Shown here piece after piece: positions 8,797 to 23,600 of a stretch of 64,000 bases of DNA. The stretch lies in assembly GCA_037043015.1 (NCBI GenBank), contig CM073329.1, forward strand, positions 306,448-370,447. Reading direction: 5' to 3'. Under the pieces are notes generated by a model. That model was not told the origin of the DNA. It was given only the letters and a program-made list of their open reading frames with translations, and did not search any database. Origin of the DNA: Bryum argenteum (taxonomy: Eukaryota; Streptophyta; Bryopsida; Bryales; Bryaceae). The position numbers were made by a program, and so were the translations under genes. Each line of letters begins with the position of its first letter. Within the stretch, counting starts at the first letter, position 1.

Positions 8797-11130
8797 GCTT
8801 TCAGCCTCTACTTTGGCGACTAGAAATTGTATTTGTAGCCCTCGCCAAGTTTGCCCCCATACTGCAACAGGCTGCCGATACACACCAAAATATAAAACAA
8901 CTCAAGGAGAAGGCCATTGAGGTAGACTAAACACTTAATGGGGTAGGAAAGCCACTCAAAGAGCGCCCGGAATAACTACTCGAGGAGATGGTAGCATGCA
9001 AGCGCGGGTGCAATTACTATTTCCGGTTGGCCTAGCCTTTGCTCCATAAGTGCATGTGCGAGCGCCATGAGTTAGGTTCCAACCACTAATATTAAGACTC
9101 TAATTAGAACTTATTCCAAAAGATAAAGTTCAAACTCAATGGTAGATGAAGGGGATCTTACTCCTCAAATATCATCTATCTCATCACTTTTTACATTGTA
9201 GAAACATATAATTGCAAATCTTACACCAAAATGGATAGGATAAAAAATAATTAGCTACTAATTTGTTGAAAATCATATGGAAATATATACTGATTTCAAA
9301 ATATTGGATAAAAAACTATTTATGTTTTCATATAATTACCCTACATTAGAACAATATGCCTAATGTTGGAAATAAAAAGTAACCTTCACTGCATGTCATA
9401 TATTCCTAACAGTTTAGATGGACTTTTCATTTTTACCACACATGCTAGACTTGATTTGGGACCGAGCTCAAGTGATTTTCTCAAATACAAAGTTCGGGGA
9501 AGAAATCATGACTTGTCAAAATTTCAAGCTCTTCATCCATAGTGTTGTTATTTGACATTAGGGACGTCTAGGAATTGAAGAGTAAAAATATTCTAAAATA
9601 TAAGAAATCATGAAGCCTGATTGGTCTTGTTGGAAAGGTATAGAAAAACAATACAATTTGCAAAAGGCTTCACTTTCATAACCTAAAACTTGAGGAAACA
9701 AGAGTTTGACCAAAGGCAAAACAACTTGGCGGTGGGCTCATGGATACTTCAAGGGTTAAAATATAAGGATTATTCAAGAAAAGAATTCTATCTCATATTA
9801 CTATTATTATCTTGGACCAAAGTATGAGGAATATAAAAATGACAATACTCTTGTTAAAAAGATTTGGAAAAAGTCAAGAAGGCTTCAAAAGGTTGAGCTT
9901 CATGGTGCAATGATTAACATGTTGGCAGGACCCTAAGTCCTCATAGAAATATTGTGAATTGATAAATCCCATCCCTTTATCAGTATTTGAAGGATTTATA
10001 AGCAAAGGTTGGATTATTAACTCTCCACATTAAGATGCTTCCAAATTCATAGATATTTTTTCCAATTTAGTTGATGAACAGGTGCAATATACTTTTGAAG
10101 CTGATATCGAGTTTATTTGTTTCCCTAGGTCCTACCGCAAGGTTCAATTGAGCATAATTGGTTTAAAAAATTCCTAAATATTGCTTTTTTAGAATCATAA
10201 AAGATTTAGAAAGAGTTGCTTCTATTTAAAGATGAGCCCATAAGTACAATCTGCCACGGACAAACTAAAAGAACATTCCTTGAGAGGAAAAATCAAGGCA
10301 AAATAAATATAAAACATATGTGTGTGTGTAAAGAGAGCAAGTAAGAGTTTTGCTTGACCTTGGGCACATACTAAAGCAAGATTCTTGAAAGTGCGGCGGA
10401 ACCTTGCTCAAGGTTACTCATAGCAAAGCTCCCACAAAGGTACCCATAGCGGTCCGTAAAGCTTCTACATGCCTAATCCTGTCCAAATGGGTTTTGTACT
10501 TCAAATAGGTACAACCTGGCGACAAGTTGAATACAAACTCATGGCCTACAAGAGTATGGTTCCTTCAAAGTTGACAGGTTATTGGTCTAGTAAAATCACA
10601 ACAACAGATCCTAGAAAGGAAAGAGAAGTATTAGATGTGCAATGTGGATGCAGTCAGTTTTAAAAAAGGAACTATACGATATTTGCAGTCCATGCTGGAC
10701 GATATTCTTGTGAAACAGGGAAGGACATTCTCAAGGGTCCCTCACTCGTAAGGCACAGGCATAGCGGGTTGTCTCGAATGGTACACGACAAACACTAGCG
10801 AACAACTGCAGATCTAGATGAGTACGAGAACTGAGAAGGCTGTAATGAAATGACATGCCTCCGTGTTCATAATTACTGTACGTGTAAGAATCCATTGCCT
10901 ACACAACACACTGTAATACGGTATTCAAGAAACAAGAAGATGGAGATGAGAAACCTCGCAATTGCTTGTGCTTCCCCACTGTGGGCATGATTGCTCAGCG
11001 CAGCGCGAGTTGGGTGGGAAGTCAGCTCAGTCAGACGAAAAGGCCCCTTCTGCAGCATCACATTGCTTAACTTCTGCATTTAATGCAACATATGGTGATG
11101 ACAATCGGCCACAGCCAACAAGTCACAAGT
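8797..11130. other. Intergenic, AT-rich, old repeats
   Basis: No credible gene. The stretch around 9370-9550 (TTTTTACCACACATGC, then GACTTGATTTGGGAC) is one copy of an old dispersed repeat that recurs near 33.74, 41.30, 52.86 and 59.18 kb. A short CA/TG run lies at 10319-10330. 10700-10900 is less AT-rich and is probably the upstream region of the callose synthase gene. Confidence 0.5.
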
Positions 11131-11138
11131 CTTCTTTT

Positions 11139-11159
11139 TATAAAAGTACATATATAAAA
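11139..11159 (+). promoter_or_regulatory. Two tandem TATA boxes of the callose synthase gene
   Basis: TATAAAA at 11139-11145 and TATATAAAA at 11151-11159 lie about 370 bp before the chosen ATG. They are followed by a pyrimidine-rich leader, so transcription should start near 11170-11190. The position fits, but no start site can be proven from sequence. Confidence 0.6.
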
Positions 11160-11179
11160 GTCGGAGCCAGCCGACTAGA

Positions 11180-11525
11180 GGAGAGGTGCGCAAGTGCGCA
11201 ACTGACTTCCCTACCGACACTGCTCCACAGCCCGCCACAGTCTGACTCATTCACTGTTTCCACTATACTCCACAGTACTGTAACTTCCTCGCCTCGCCTC
11301 GCCTCGCCTCTCCTAACGTTACCAATTCTTCCAAGTCTGCACATCCCATCCACTCATCGCCGTTTCTCTCCGCGTGCGCACTTTCCGGCCGCTCCAAGAA
11401 TCGGTAGACTCTCCGGCATTGCCTTGCCTGCCTCTCCATGGCCAACTCCACCACTTCGCCTTGCCTGCCTCCTCAGCATTTTCTTCTTCGTGCTGCTTGG
11501 CACCAGGCATGCGCTTGCGCTAGCG
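11180..11525 (+). promoter_or_regulatory. Predicted 5' leader with CGCCT repeats
   Basis: A C/T-rich leader contains a short tandem CGCCT run (about 11288-11308). It includes an upstream ATG at 11438 out of frame with the main start. The main frame is open upstream to about 10962 but contains no in-frame ATG before 11526. Confidence 0.5.
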
Positions 11526-11680
11526 ATGGCGGACCTGGTGTACAACATCATCCCTGTGGACGATGTCTCCGGCGATCACCCTGCCATGCTCTTCCCCGAG
11601 GTCGGTGTCCATTCTACTCTCTGTCGTCTTTCCTTCTCTTTTCGCTTCCTTCCGTCGCCTTCGATTGTTGGCTGTCATGA
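11438..11680 (+). other. Upstream ORF overlapping the callose synthase start
   Basis: The ATG at 11438 (context CCATGG) opens an out-of-frame ORF (MANSTTSPCLPPQHF...) that runs past the main ATG at 11526 and past the exon 1 donor. If the transcript starts at the TATA boxes above, scanning ribosomes meet this ATG first, which would lower translation of the main frame. Whether it is used is unknown; a start site downstream of 11438 would remove it. Confidence 0.45.
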
Positions 11681-14600
11681 GTGGGATCACAATGCCAACC
11701 AGCTTCGGATTCACTGGCGCTCCACCGGAGACGATTACCGACAACTGGCGGAGAATCTTGGTTTTGACATTTTGTCCATTCATACTTTATCTTCTTCCTG
11801 CAGCTTTCTTGAACTGGCAGCCGTCTCTTGCAATTGAATGGTGGATCAGGCCTAGTACGATTGGCCTCACAGTGCTCAGTGTCACGAGATCTTCCCACAA
11901 GAAGTCGATCCGAACTTTGTTTCTATAGGTGCAAGTTGGTGCCTAGAGTCTCAGTCAACTGAATTTCGCATACGAAAGTGATGTACACGATAGAAGTCTC
12001 TTGTAGCAAGGTTGTTGCGGCGCGCTTTCCTTATTTATGGTCGGTAAAGCGTTGCAGCCAGAGGAGAAATTTCTTCAGGGGTAGGAACTTATAAATGGCC
12101 TCTGGCAATCTCGGCGTCGGCATGCTGATGTCTAATACTTGGTGATTACTTACGATCAGATTGGCTTCTTGTGCAGGTCCGGGGAGCATTAGTTGCTCTG
12201 AGAAGCGTCGGGGACTTGCGAAGGCCGTCTCATCCAGCATGGAGGAAAGGCATGGACTTGCTGGATTGGCTTGGTTGCTGGTTTGGCTTTCAGGTGCGGC
12301 TCTAGAATTCATTGTGTCGCTTTTGTGGTTAATTGGATCCAGTAGTATAGTCAAGCCTTTTTCTTCTGCTTCTGGTTCCTCAAATTGTGATAGCCTACTT
12401 GGAGACATTCCCTTGCAAACGTGGGACGGAATGGAGGAGTTGACGATCTGTGAAAATCATTACAGAGTTCGAATGTAAAGAACCAGAGGGAGCACTTAGT
12501 TCTTCTGCTAGCCAATGCGCAAATGCGGGCGAGCCCTGCGTCTCTTGACAAGGTTGGGACATCAAGTACTTAATACTTTCGTTGTCTAATAAAGTAGGGA
12601 GGTCACTATCTTGGCTGTTGCACTTTGTGAGTTCTACGAAAAGTCCGTTCCACGTCCCTGTAGGTCAGTGTTGATTGTGCATTTGAGCGATGCGGGAGAA
12701 GATAAGAAAGGGTTTCTAAGAGTGTCTCGGTGAACGATTAGAACAAGGGGCATGCATTGAGCATCAGAGCGGGACGTAAGAAGGCCTTTACACAATAACG
12801 TAAATCTTTTGCAACATTTTGCAACAGTTTCAACGTGGTGAAATGGTCTTGGCATCATGCTTGCATCTCGGTTGGTTCAAATCTACTGCTCATGTTCATC
12901 TAAATATGCCGAATTGACTTTTTGTTCTTCACAAATGGAGCAGATGGATGGCCGAGTGGTGAGAAAGATCCGACGAAAAGTGACGAAAAATTACGCCTCA
13001 TGGTGTTCATTTGTCGGAAAGAAGCAATTGATGAGGTGTGGCTCTATGATGTAGTCTGTATGTCGGGTTTTGGGTATTGTCATTATGTGTGGAAATTAAT
13101 TTTGAAGGTTGACATGTTGCTGCTGGAACGACTCAGTTCTGTCAAAACCTGTCCTGTCCTGCCTTTTGTGGTGACGCACTCCATATCATCTCAATGAGCC
13201 ATGGTACAGTAATCTCATTAAGTGGTTATTTTGATGGTTTGTGAGTGTAGCTTGCCTGAAGGCAAGGAAGTCGGAGATGAGCGACTGGAATTGCTCTATA
13301 CATCAATGTACCTCCTCATTTGGGGCGAGGCGGCTAACTTGAGATTCATGCCAGAATGCATCTGCTTCATTTTTCACCATGTAAGACTCTAAACCTGCAC
13401 ATGTCAAGTATGCTGGAAGGACATGTCGTGAACACTATTAAGCACTAGTCTCAACTCTCAAAGAACAATAAGGAGTTCCACATGTAAGCACATGTCTCTT
13501 TCTCTACCTGAGGTCATTTATTGAATTAAGATGTATAAAAAAGGGGTATAGTGGTTTAGTGCTGTTGACTCGACCTTAAATGATCCACCTGATTTTTTAA
13601 CCGCAAATTACCTACTTATGCCAGATGGCTCAAGAGTTGAATAAGGTGCTAGGAAAATACGTCGATGAAGAAATGGGAAGAAATTATATACCTCCAACTT
13701 GTGAAGAAAATGGATTCCTGAAGTTGGTGGTTACGCCTTTGTACGAAGTTGTGGCAGAGGTGAGTTACTCTTTCTTCTTGAATTATTATTCCTATTCCAT
13801 ACTCTTATAAGCTATACGCCAAGCACTGTTGTCCTTGAACTGCTCTCATATGGCATTGTGCTTGGACATGATTCTAAAACCTGTACTGTGGCCTCAATAT
13901 GTCAATACATGATGTGTCAACTGATCTGTCAACTGCTGAGGAGTCTTGAAGAAGACAAATATTTGAGCAACTACTTCAATGCAGGAGGCTCAAGAAAGCA
14001 AACATGGGAGTGCTCCTCATTCAAGCTGGCGTAATTATGACGATATTAATGAGTACTTCTGGTACGACGCAAATAACACTTGTAAATGAATCCTTTACAT
14101 TCTTATACTGCAATTTCACCTATACCATGGATGATAAATGAATATGGCGTTATGATCTTTCCCATTATCGAGAAACACATGGATATGCTTTTGTTCGTAT
14201 TAAATTTGGAGTTGCTTGATCAAGGGTTGAAGCTGGGTGTGCACCTCGAACTGCTCAGCTCGTAGTTGGAGGAATCCCGGTTTCAAATCGTTCGCAGATA
14301 TACAAGGATGATCTATATTGCTAAGGTTTACGGAGAGTCGACTTATGGTCCAAAGTTGGACTTGTGAACAGGTCGGATCGATGCTTCACTCACCTAAACT
14401 GGCCTATGCAACGAAGCTCCACTTTCCTTGTCAAGCCAAAGGTAATTTCTCCACTTATGATTTGATGTACTTGACCTGCTGATTATGTTCAGTCATAGAT
14501 CTGTTCAGCACCTCATCTGAACTCGCAATTGCTCCTCATTCCTTATGCTATCGTGACTAGAGGCTATATACAACATCTTCTTTACCATCAAGTAACCAGC

Positions 14601-17600
14601 ACCTAATGTAGTACTTGAATGGCTGACGGTGGCAGCACGTAACTAAAGGGTCGAAGTACAAGGTGGGGAAGACTGGATTTGTGGAAGAAAGATCCTTCTT
14701 TAATATCTTTCGAAGTTTTGATCGTCTCTGGATAGGGAACATATTGGTGCTGCAGGTGAGCACTAAGCGTCTTGTGCATTCATCTGCTAATGACTGTTAC
14801 CTGGTGGAGATAAATGCAACATCATGTGCAGATAGATAAATAGCAGAGTTTTGTGCTTAAATATCCATTATCCGTACATTTCATACATTGCCAGATGCTG
14901 AGAGGCACATGTCTGTGAGTAGTCATCGGTTGAGCTCCTGTAGTGGAACTGGGGCTAGAAGGATTGCCTGGTCATGAATGTGCAAGAATCGCAATTTGGC
15001 ACGTATACTTCAGAGTTCCTGTCCCGTCTCGATATGCCCATGTCAAATTTGTTCAAATTGCACATTGGACTAGTAGCGGCTTTCTTACAGACTAGGTTAA
15101 ATGCATGCTGGACAATATCGAGTGCCCAATGCAAATTGATGCCAGGTTTTTATCTGATGCAGGCATGCGTAGTAACACTGTGGAGTGGGCAACAACGAGC
15201 TCCTTGGATTGAGTTGCAAAATAAGGATTCCGTGGCTCGCTTAATGACCATTTTTATAACTTGGTCAGCGCTGCGTCTTTTTCAAGGTATTCTGATCGTT
15301 GCTTATTATTAAACTGCTCTTTTCTTGACCTTCTTTGGTAATGCAAATGTTGGGCGAAAGTCGGTCTATTCAGGAGATGCTTGGAGACGATGCTCTGTCG
15401 GTTAGAATTGCACTGAAGATTTTTACTGATTGGACAACCCAAGCATCATGGACAATGAAAGCCCCTCCGTTTCTGCAACTGCTTTGTTCATGTCGATTAA
15501 TCATCATCTGGCATGCTGTCATACTCAGTTTTTGAGTTGCAGATTAAGAAGCGAGATATACCATCTCTTCTGTATGAATACTTGAACATGAGCCTTGTAT
15601 AGATGACTGGACCTAATTGAGATGGTTATGCTGGGGCAGCCTTGCTCGATATACTTCTGCAGCATAAGTTGATTTCAAGAGAGACGAGAGTTTTGGGTTT
15701 ACGCATGATTCTGAAAGTGCTGGCGGCCAGTATTTGGGTTGCAGTCTTCTCAGCACTTTACAGGTCAATTTCCAGCTTATTATTACAAAGACACGAATGC
15801 ATGTCATCAATGTCTAAAATCTCTGCAGCAGAACTGATCATTCTGAACACAGTCGAAATTTGTTTGGGGTTTCTTACGAAAGTAATAGTGGATATAGAGG
15901 ACTATATGCTGAGAGCAGAGAACCAGTTTTTACGTATAAGAAGTTCTCACCTAATGCTTTGGTACTTGGTTGATTCCAAATTCGCAGGGGCATGTGGAAC
16001 AGACGGCATCAAGATCATGCATGGTCTGCTGCTGCCAATGCACTCTTCAACAAATACGTACTTACCGTGGCATTTTTTCTTCTCCCGGAAGCACTGGCCC
16101 TCGCTTTGTTCGTCATCCCTTTCGTGCGTAACACTGTGGAGAAGTCGAGATTCAGAGTTTTTTCTTACTTGACCTGGTGGTTTCAGGTATGTGCAATAGT
16201 GTCGGAAATTGTGAATGGTTATATTTAATACAGAAAGCATTTGCGTTGTAGGGGTACGAATTCCTTGCTCGATCCTTTCCAGGTTAGGTTAGATTTCGGC
16301 GAAAGTGCTTCAGGATGTCATTGTCACAAGATCCAAGGTATTCTTGCATGGAAAAGTTTTTTTTTGGTATCATGATTTGCGACGTTTCTGAGGTTGAGGC
16401 ATGGCATGTGAGTCTCTGTGACAGACTCGCATGTACGTAGGGCGGGGTCTAAGGGAGGGCCTGTTGGACAACATCAAGTGAGTCCCGTATGTTCCCTTTG
16501 GTTACTTTTTCGCTGTTCACTTAGCGGCGGATGGTCTAGCAGGGTTTTGCCATCCAAGTTGTACTGGAGAAAGGTTTATTATTTATTTAGTTCCATACTG
16601 TGATGCGAGCCGTATTAGGTGCCTGATTAGGTGTTGGAGTTCCTGAAACTCTCAATGGCAGTGTATGCTGGTTGTAAGCACTCATGATGTACATTGTAAG
16701 CTCAAGTGATTGTTGCAAGATGAGATCTTAAACGCATCAATCTTGGGGATGATTATGGACTTGTACAGGTACACGCTATTTTGGATCCTTGTACTAGCAA
16801 CTAAGTTCTCATTCAGCTATTTCCTCCAGGTATTTGAGCCCTTTCCGCATGAACTCCTGAATGCATTCAGGAGTATATTATGTTTCAGCTGGAGAGGTGC
16901 ATAGACTTCTGACACTTGGTTGCCTTGGCAGTTAAAACCTCTCATAAAGCCTACGAAAGAGATCCTAGAATATCAGGATGTCAACTACAGATGGCCAAAA
17001 TTTGATAGTGGTAATAGTACTCTCCTTGACAGTATAATATGGTTGAGCAAAGTATCGTCTCGTGTTGGCTTCTTGTGTGTTGGTTTATGTTCTTATTATT
17101 GGTATCAGTTATTGACATGTTATGCTTCATTTTCTTCTTGTAGTCGATTTAAACATTTCACGTTCACAATTGCTGAACGTTTCTCATTGTAGGCAACAGA
17201 GTTGCTGTGGCGGCTTTATGGGCTCCAGTCATATTGGTGAGATGATTTTAGAACCTTGTTTCTTGCGGTGCATACCTTCCTTATGTTAGTACAAGGTTTT
17301 CAAGCTCAGAAAAATGTAGAAAACTACTCTGCAGAGGGGACTTTGCCCTCAACAACTCAACTAACTTAGGAAGACAAATGACCACAATTGGCAGTGTCAG
17401 GTGTTACTTCTTCATGAATTGTCGTAGCATGGATTTTTTTCTTGATAAGCGGCATCTTGAAGCATCAAATTTGACGATTTTCCAGATCTATTTCATGGAT
17501 ACACAAATTTGGTACACCATCTGGTCTGCACTTGTTGGAGCGCTTGTAGGATTATTGGACCATCTTGGAGAGGTAATTCCCTCCCTTCATTTGAAAAAGC

Positions 17601-20600
17601 GGAGTTATAGTGTATTTCATTTCCCAATGATTAATTTCTGTGTGTTGGGCTACTGGGTGTCGCCTACCACAACCTGTACTATGCTTCGGTCCAAGTGATC
17701 GCGTGACCGGCTGGAATTCTTTCAGAACTGCTGCTGCTGTGATTTTCTTGACTTTGTTACGGTGTTTAGGATTCTTGTTGAAGGATGACTTTGTTGGTGA
17801 TGAGTCTTGGCTCTGAAGTAAGAAAGCTGTTAATTTCTCACAATGTGAACTTATTCAGATTCGAAATGTCCATCAACTGAAGATACGCTTTCAGATGTTT
17901 CCTAGTGCTGTTCAATTCAATCTCATCCCAGAATCTTGGGGCATTAAGCGAAAGTAAGTCTTTCTTTCACCTCTTAATTAGCTTCTCCATTGCAACTTGT
18001 GACAAGCATTTCAATTTGATTCCACGTTTGGAACTTGGAAATGAATCTATATCTTCTCGTTCTGAAACTGGAATTTAGTAGTCCTATGAGATAGTTATAT
18101 CGAGGTAATTTCACAGGATAGGAGAAGTTGTAAGTAGCAAGAATTTTCGAGTTAGTTTCAGTTAATTGAATGCTACGTTGCTCTGTTGTATTATTTTTGC
18201 AGTTTCAATAGCGGTCGGTGGGCCAAAGCTAAAGAATTTTTTCAGCGGTTCCAACTGCGCTATGGAGTGACATCACAGGATGCTAAGGTGCTGATTATCA
18301 TTAATATTTTGGTTCAGTTCCATCCGAATTTGGTGAGTATCAGATTCATTAGTAACCTCTATTTGATTTTGAACAGGAGGAGAATGGAGAGATCAAACGG
18401 TTTGCACATATTTGGAATGAAATCTTATCAACTTTTCGAGAGGAGGATCTCATAAGCAACAGGTCAGTTCATGATTTTCCTGATATTATCTTCTGCAATT
18501 AGAAAATAGGAGTCCAATGTCAGGTTAAAGGTAGATAATCCAATCATGCAGTGGAAACTCCATGGTCGTGGACTCTCTGAATAGAATGTATGATCACGTA
18601 TGATCTGAAAGTAAACATGCTCTGAATGCAGAGTAAACATGCTCTGGATGCTACGTTGCTCTGTATGATCTGAAAGTCATTATGCACGTCTTTTACTAGT
18701 GGCCGGAGTTTCAAGAAGTGAGTGTTGGTACGGCTGCAATCACATATTAGGAATCATCATATGAAACACTATGTGACCTAAATCAAAAATCATCATCTAG
18801 TCCCTTTGTAGTGCCTTTGTGACTGTCAGTACCATCCTTCGCTTCTACTTGACGAGGTTCCCCGAGATTCTGTTTCCAGAGTTTATGATCATCTTGTTTG
18901 TGAATACATCTATTATAGACATCCTTTATGAAGTGGTAATGAAACTCCTTTGCTGACATTTTGGCAGAGAGCTGGAGTTGTTGGAAATCCCAATTCCAGT
19001 GTGGAACGTTTCGGTGGTTCAATGGCCTTCGACACTGCTGGCAAACGAGGTCAGGCGTCGTTTGCAGTTTTGAGCGATTGTGTCTTCATTTCATTTCATT
19101 TTTGAGAAAATGTACAGCAACTTTCGGCCTGGGAACTTCATGCCTTCTTTTATCATCAGAGAAGTCCACCTCAGTTATGTTCCCGTCTGCAGATTCACCT
19201 AGCAGTTGGACTCATCAAAGACAAATACACAACCGATACCTCTCTGTGGAAAAGGATCAAGAAGAGCGAGTACCGGCGATGCGCGGTTATTGAGGCATAT
19301 GAAAGTATTAAGCATATTCTGTTACATAAAATCGTGATGCCGGTAGAACACTCTGCTGATCATATTCTGCTCAAGTCTCTCTTTGAAGATCACATTGACA
19401 AGGCCATCAATCTGAAACAATTCGCTCTCGCCTTCTCTTTATCCAAAATTCCTGAAGTTCATAAGTACATTCTTGATCTTGTAACAAAAATCTCCACACG
19501 TAAGAAGGATGAGGTATTGTTACATTCTCCAAAGATGACTGATTGCAAGTAGCTTCTATTCTGATTTGTACTCTTGGCTTCAATTTGCAGATCGTATTGC
19601 TTACACGCAAATTGCTTCTTGATATCACCTAGTACACAATTATTAGTGTATCAGAGCAGCTATTACTTTGTCTATCTGGATACTAATTGTGTCGCTCATC
19701 TCTGTTGTGTAGGTTGTTGAATCCTTGCAAGCCTTATGGCAGTTTGTTGTCTATGAATTTCCAAGAAGTGCAGAGAAGGAGAATATCCATCGAAATTTCG
19801 ATAAAATAGTTGCTGATATTCTGACATCACAAAAGCGTCACAAAAGTGGTACCGTGTTTAAAGACAATACAGATACTGTTTTCAAAGACAATACGGATAC
19901 CTTATTCAAAGATAGTGTTGTTTTACCGGATGCCCTTGACAAGGGCTTCTACAAGCAGCTCAAGCGGCTGCAAACCACATTGGAAACAAAAGACACTATG
20001 CTAAGCGTTCCCAGGGGCCTGGAGGCTCGACGCCGAATTACCTTCTTTTCCAATTCGCTGTTTATGTCCATGCCACGTGCCCCACAGGTTTATTGTTAGC
20101 CCTCCAATACTAGAATTAGAGCCCCATTCAGATATCGACTGCGTGTTAGTTAGCAGTGCTGTGCTTTATCGTAATTATCAACATCTTCATGTGCATGGAG
20201 CACGTAATTGCTGTTTACCTCATTGCATTCTACTAACATTATCGTCTAACCGATGTTTCTCAGGTTGAAAGGATGCTTGCATTTAGTGTCTTGACTCCTT
20301 ACTACAAGGAGGATGTCCTTTACTCGGTGAAAGACCTCAATTCAACAAACGAAGACGGCATCAACACCTTATTTTATCTGCGGAGAGTCTTTCCTGGTTC
20401 GCTCTCCAGCAGACGCTTTTTGTCACGTCATGATATTTTGATTGTGCTGATATATTTTGACCCTTGTTTACCACATAATATAATCCTAATTATGCTCCCT
20501 TGCAATATTATGTGGAATTGGCAGATGATTGGGAGAACTTTAAAGAGCGATTCTCTGGACTGAAGGAGAATGACAAGGATTTCATACGTCGAATGAGTGG

Positions 20601-23600
20601 ACCTGATGTTGCTGAAGATGGTTCTAAAAAGGAGAAAGTTGCAAAGAAATGGGAGGATGGGCTTGAACTCTGTCTTTGGGCCTCGTATCGAGGACAAACT
20701 CTTGCTCGTACAGTGCGTGGAATGATGTACTATGAAAGGTAATGTCTTGTTTACCGCGGTTTGCTGCTCATGGTGAGGAAATTCCGTGTTGCCTGTGACC
20801 GTCCTGTTCTTATTTTTCATATGTTGCATGCACTGGCACTGTTCTTTTGTACGTCAATGCTGAGAAAATTAATTGTCTATTCCTCAGCCTTATTTGTCAC
20901 TTATTCAAGGTTTTTACATTCATGATACTTGTTGAGCCCTGATGAGATCTTCTTCCTGGTTTAAATTTCTGCTCTGTTCGTAACTTACGTCGTTGTGGCC
21001 AAGTTCTGCAGGGTTTTAAAATTCTAATTATCGTGGTACCTGGATGTTCAAACTTGTTCAGGGCTCTTGAATGTCAAGCATTCCTAGACTCAGCAACAGA
21101 AAGAGACCTTACCGAAGTGCTAGGATTTAAAGAATTGATGACAAGGGCTTCAAGTAGTTCTATGGAAGGGTCCAGTGGGCGGCATGAGCAAGGAGAAGGG
21201 TCAGGAGAAACTCCAGAAGAAGTTAGGAAGAGGCAGGTGCTTGCAACTGCAGCAATGAAATTCACGTACGTCGTGGCTGCTCAAGTATATGGGGATCAAA
21301 AGCAAAAAGGAGAAAATCAGGCAAAGGGTATTGCTTATCTCTTGAAAACCTATAAAGGTCTCCGAATCGCATATGTGGATGAGGTGAAGTCAGGCGAAGT
21401 CAAGCAGTACTTCTCGGTGTTAGTAAAATACGACCGAGTTGCCCAGAAGGAGATTGAAATTTTTCGAGTTCAGTTACCCGGACCACTGGTGCTCGGGGAA
21501 GGAAAGCCAGAAAATCAGAATCATGCACTTATCTTCACAAGAGGTGACGCCGTTCAAACGATTGACATGAATCAGGTAATAACACTTTTCTACTGCACAT
21601 TCTCAAACGGTGATCATACTTATGATCAGAGGCTCAATTAAAGTATGCAAGATCAATTATTTGATTTCTACGTGTGGCAATGTCTCAAACTGCATCTTAG
21701 AAGAAGTACTGCTTTCGAATACTGATGTCTTGCTTTCTATTGAGAGTTGTGCCTGCGATGTCACAAGAAGAAGCTGGGGCCTTCCAGGACTGGGCTTACA
21801 ATGGTGATTCTAGTGACTGATATATTAGTTGATTATGTGGACACGTTATTCTTTTTTTCTTTTTTCTGTGTGTGGAAGTGCATCGGTTTCTCTCAAGCTA
21901 AATTTTAAGATATGCTTTGCTTGGTTGAAGGAAATGTACTTTGAGGAGGCTCTGAAAATGCGAAACCTCCTGGAAGAATTTGACAACTATCATGGTATTC
22001 GCAAGCCGACAATTTTGGGAGTCCGTGAGCATGTCTTCACTGGGTCCGTTTCATCATTGGCTTGGTTCATGTCAGCTCAAGAGACAAGTTTTGTGACACT
22101 GGGACAACGTGTTCTGGCGAATCCACTGAAGGTCCGAATGCATTACGGGCATCCCGATGTTTTCAATAGGTTGTGGTTTATGAGTCGTGGTGGTATCAGT
22201 AAAGCATCTAAAACAATTAACATCAGTGAAGATATCTATGCTGGCTTCAACTGCACCCAGCGAGGTGGCACTGTCACGCATCATGAATACATTCAGGTGC
22301 CTTTTCTTTTCCTGCTGCCGTTACGATGGATGCATGTCCGAGTCCTTTTATTGAAATTTCTTCTAGATAGCGACAGCTATGATACAATCTTTGCTTCCGA
22401 AAATGCCTCGTCGATTCCTTTATGACATTGAGCTGTAAACTTAGGTATGTTACTGTAATACGTTGAAGCATCTGCTCAGAATGGGTTGTGCTTTTCTTAT
22501 CAGGCTGGAAAGGGCAGAGACGTGGGACTCAACCAGATTGCCATGTTTGAAGCCAAAGTGGCAAGTGGTAATGGGGAGCAGGTTTTGAGTCGAGATGTGT
22601 ATCGCCTGGGTCACCGCCTTGATTTTTTCCGCATGCTCTCTTTTTACCACACCACGGTCGGGTTTTTCATCAACAACTTAATTGTTGTTCTTACAGTATA
22701 CGCTTTCCTCTGGGGCCGTGCTTACCTGGCAGTAAGTGGTATAGAGAGTTATTTTTCAAACTCAAACTTACTGAGCAACACGGCATTGACAGCGTCTTTG
22801 AACCAGCAGCTGATTGTGCAGCTGGGAATAATGACAGCATTGCCCATGATCGTTGAGAATGCTTTGGAACATGGTTTCACCAGGGCCATTTGGGAGTTCT
22901 TTACGATGCAACTGCAACTAGCGTCTGTCTTCTTCACATTTTCAATGGGCACCCGAGCACATTACTTTGGCCGTACCCTTCTTCACGGCGGAGCAGCTGT
23001 AAGTCCAATCTTAAACTGCTTTCTGTTGCTGTGTTTGACGCAGGCCTCTTCATTAGAAACGGATTTTTTGAAATTCTGATGCTCAGTATAATAAATTACG
23101 ATTTGCTGTAAGTCTCCATCTCGATTCCAAATTTGCCTATAATTACTTACCACTGGAAGAAAGGCTGGAAGAAAACGATCTTGAGAACTCTGTGTTGGCA
23201 CTGTCTGACGTTTGTTGATTGGCTATTGCAGTACCGAGCAACCGGCCGTGGGTTTGTGGTGAAGCATGAGCGGTTTTCCGTTATTTACATGCTCTACAGT
23301 AGGAGTCACTTTGTGAAAGCAATTGAGTTGATGTCGCTGCTTATCATATATCACGCATACGGGGCAGAACGGTCGTCAACAACGTACATCCTTATTACAC
23401 TGACAAGTTGGTTCATGGCGCTCGCATGGATTGTAGGACCCTTTCTCTTTAATCCATCAGGGTTTGACTGGTTAAAGACTCTGGAAGACTTCGAGGACTT
23501 TATGACATGGCTACGATACAAAGGAGGCTTCATTGTGGGCGCCGAGCAAAGTTGGGAAAGGTGGTGGATGGATGAACAGAAGCACCTGGAGACCACAGGA

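Noticed and set aside
10962..11525. In-frame upstream extension of the callose synthase
   Set aside because: The frame is open, but the first in-frame ATG is at 11526 and the upstream part has leader-like C/T-rich composition. The protein starting at 11526 fits the family N-terminus.
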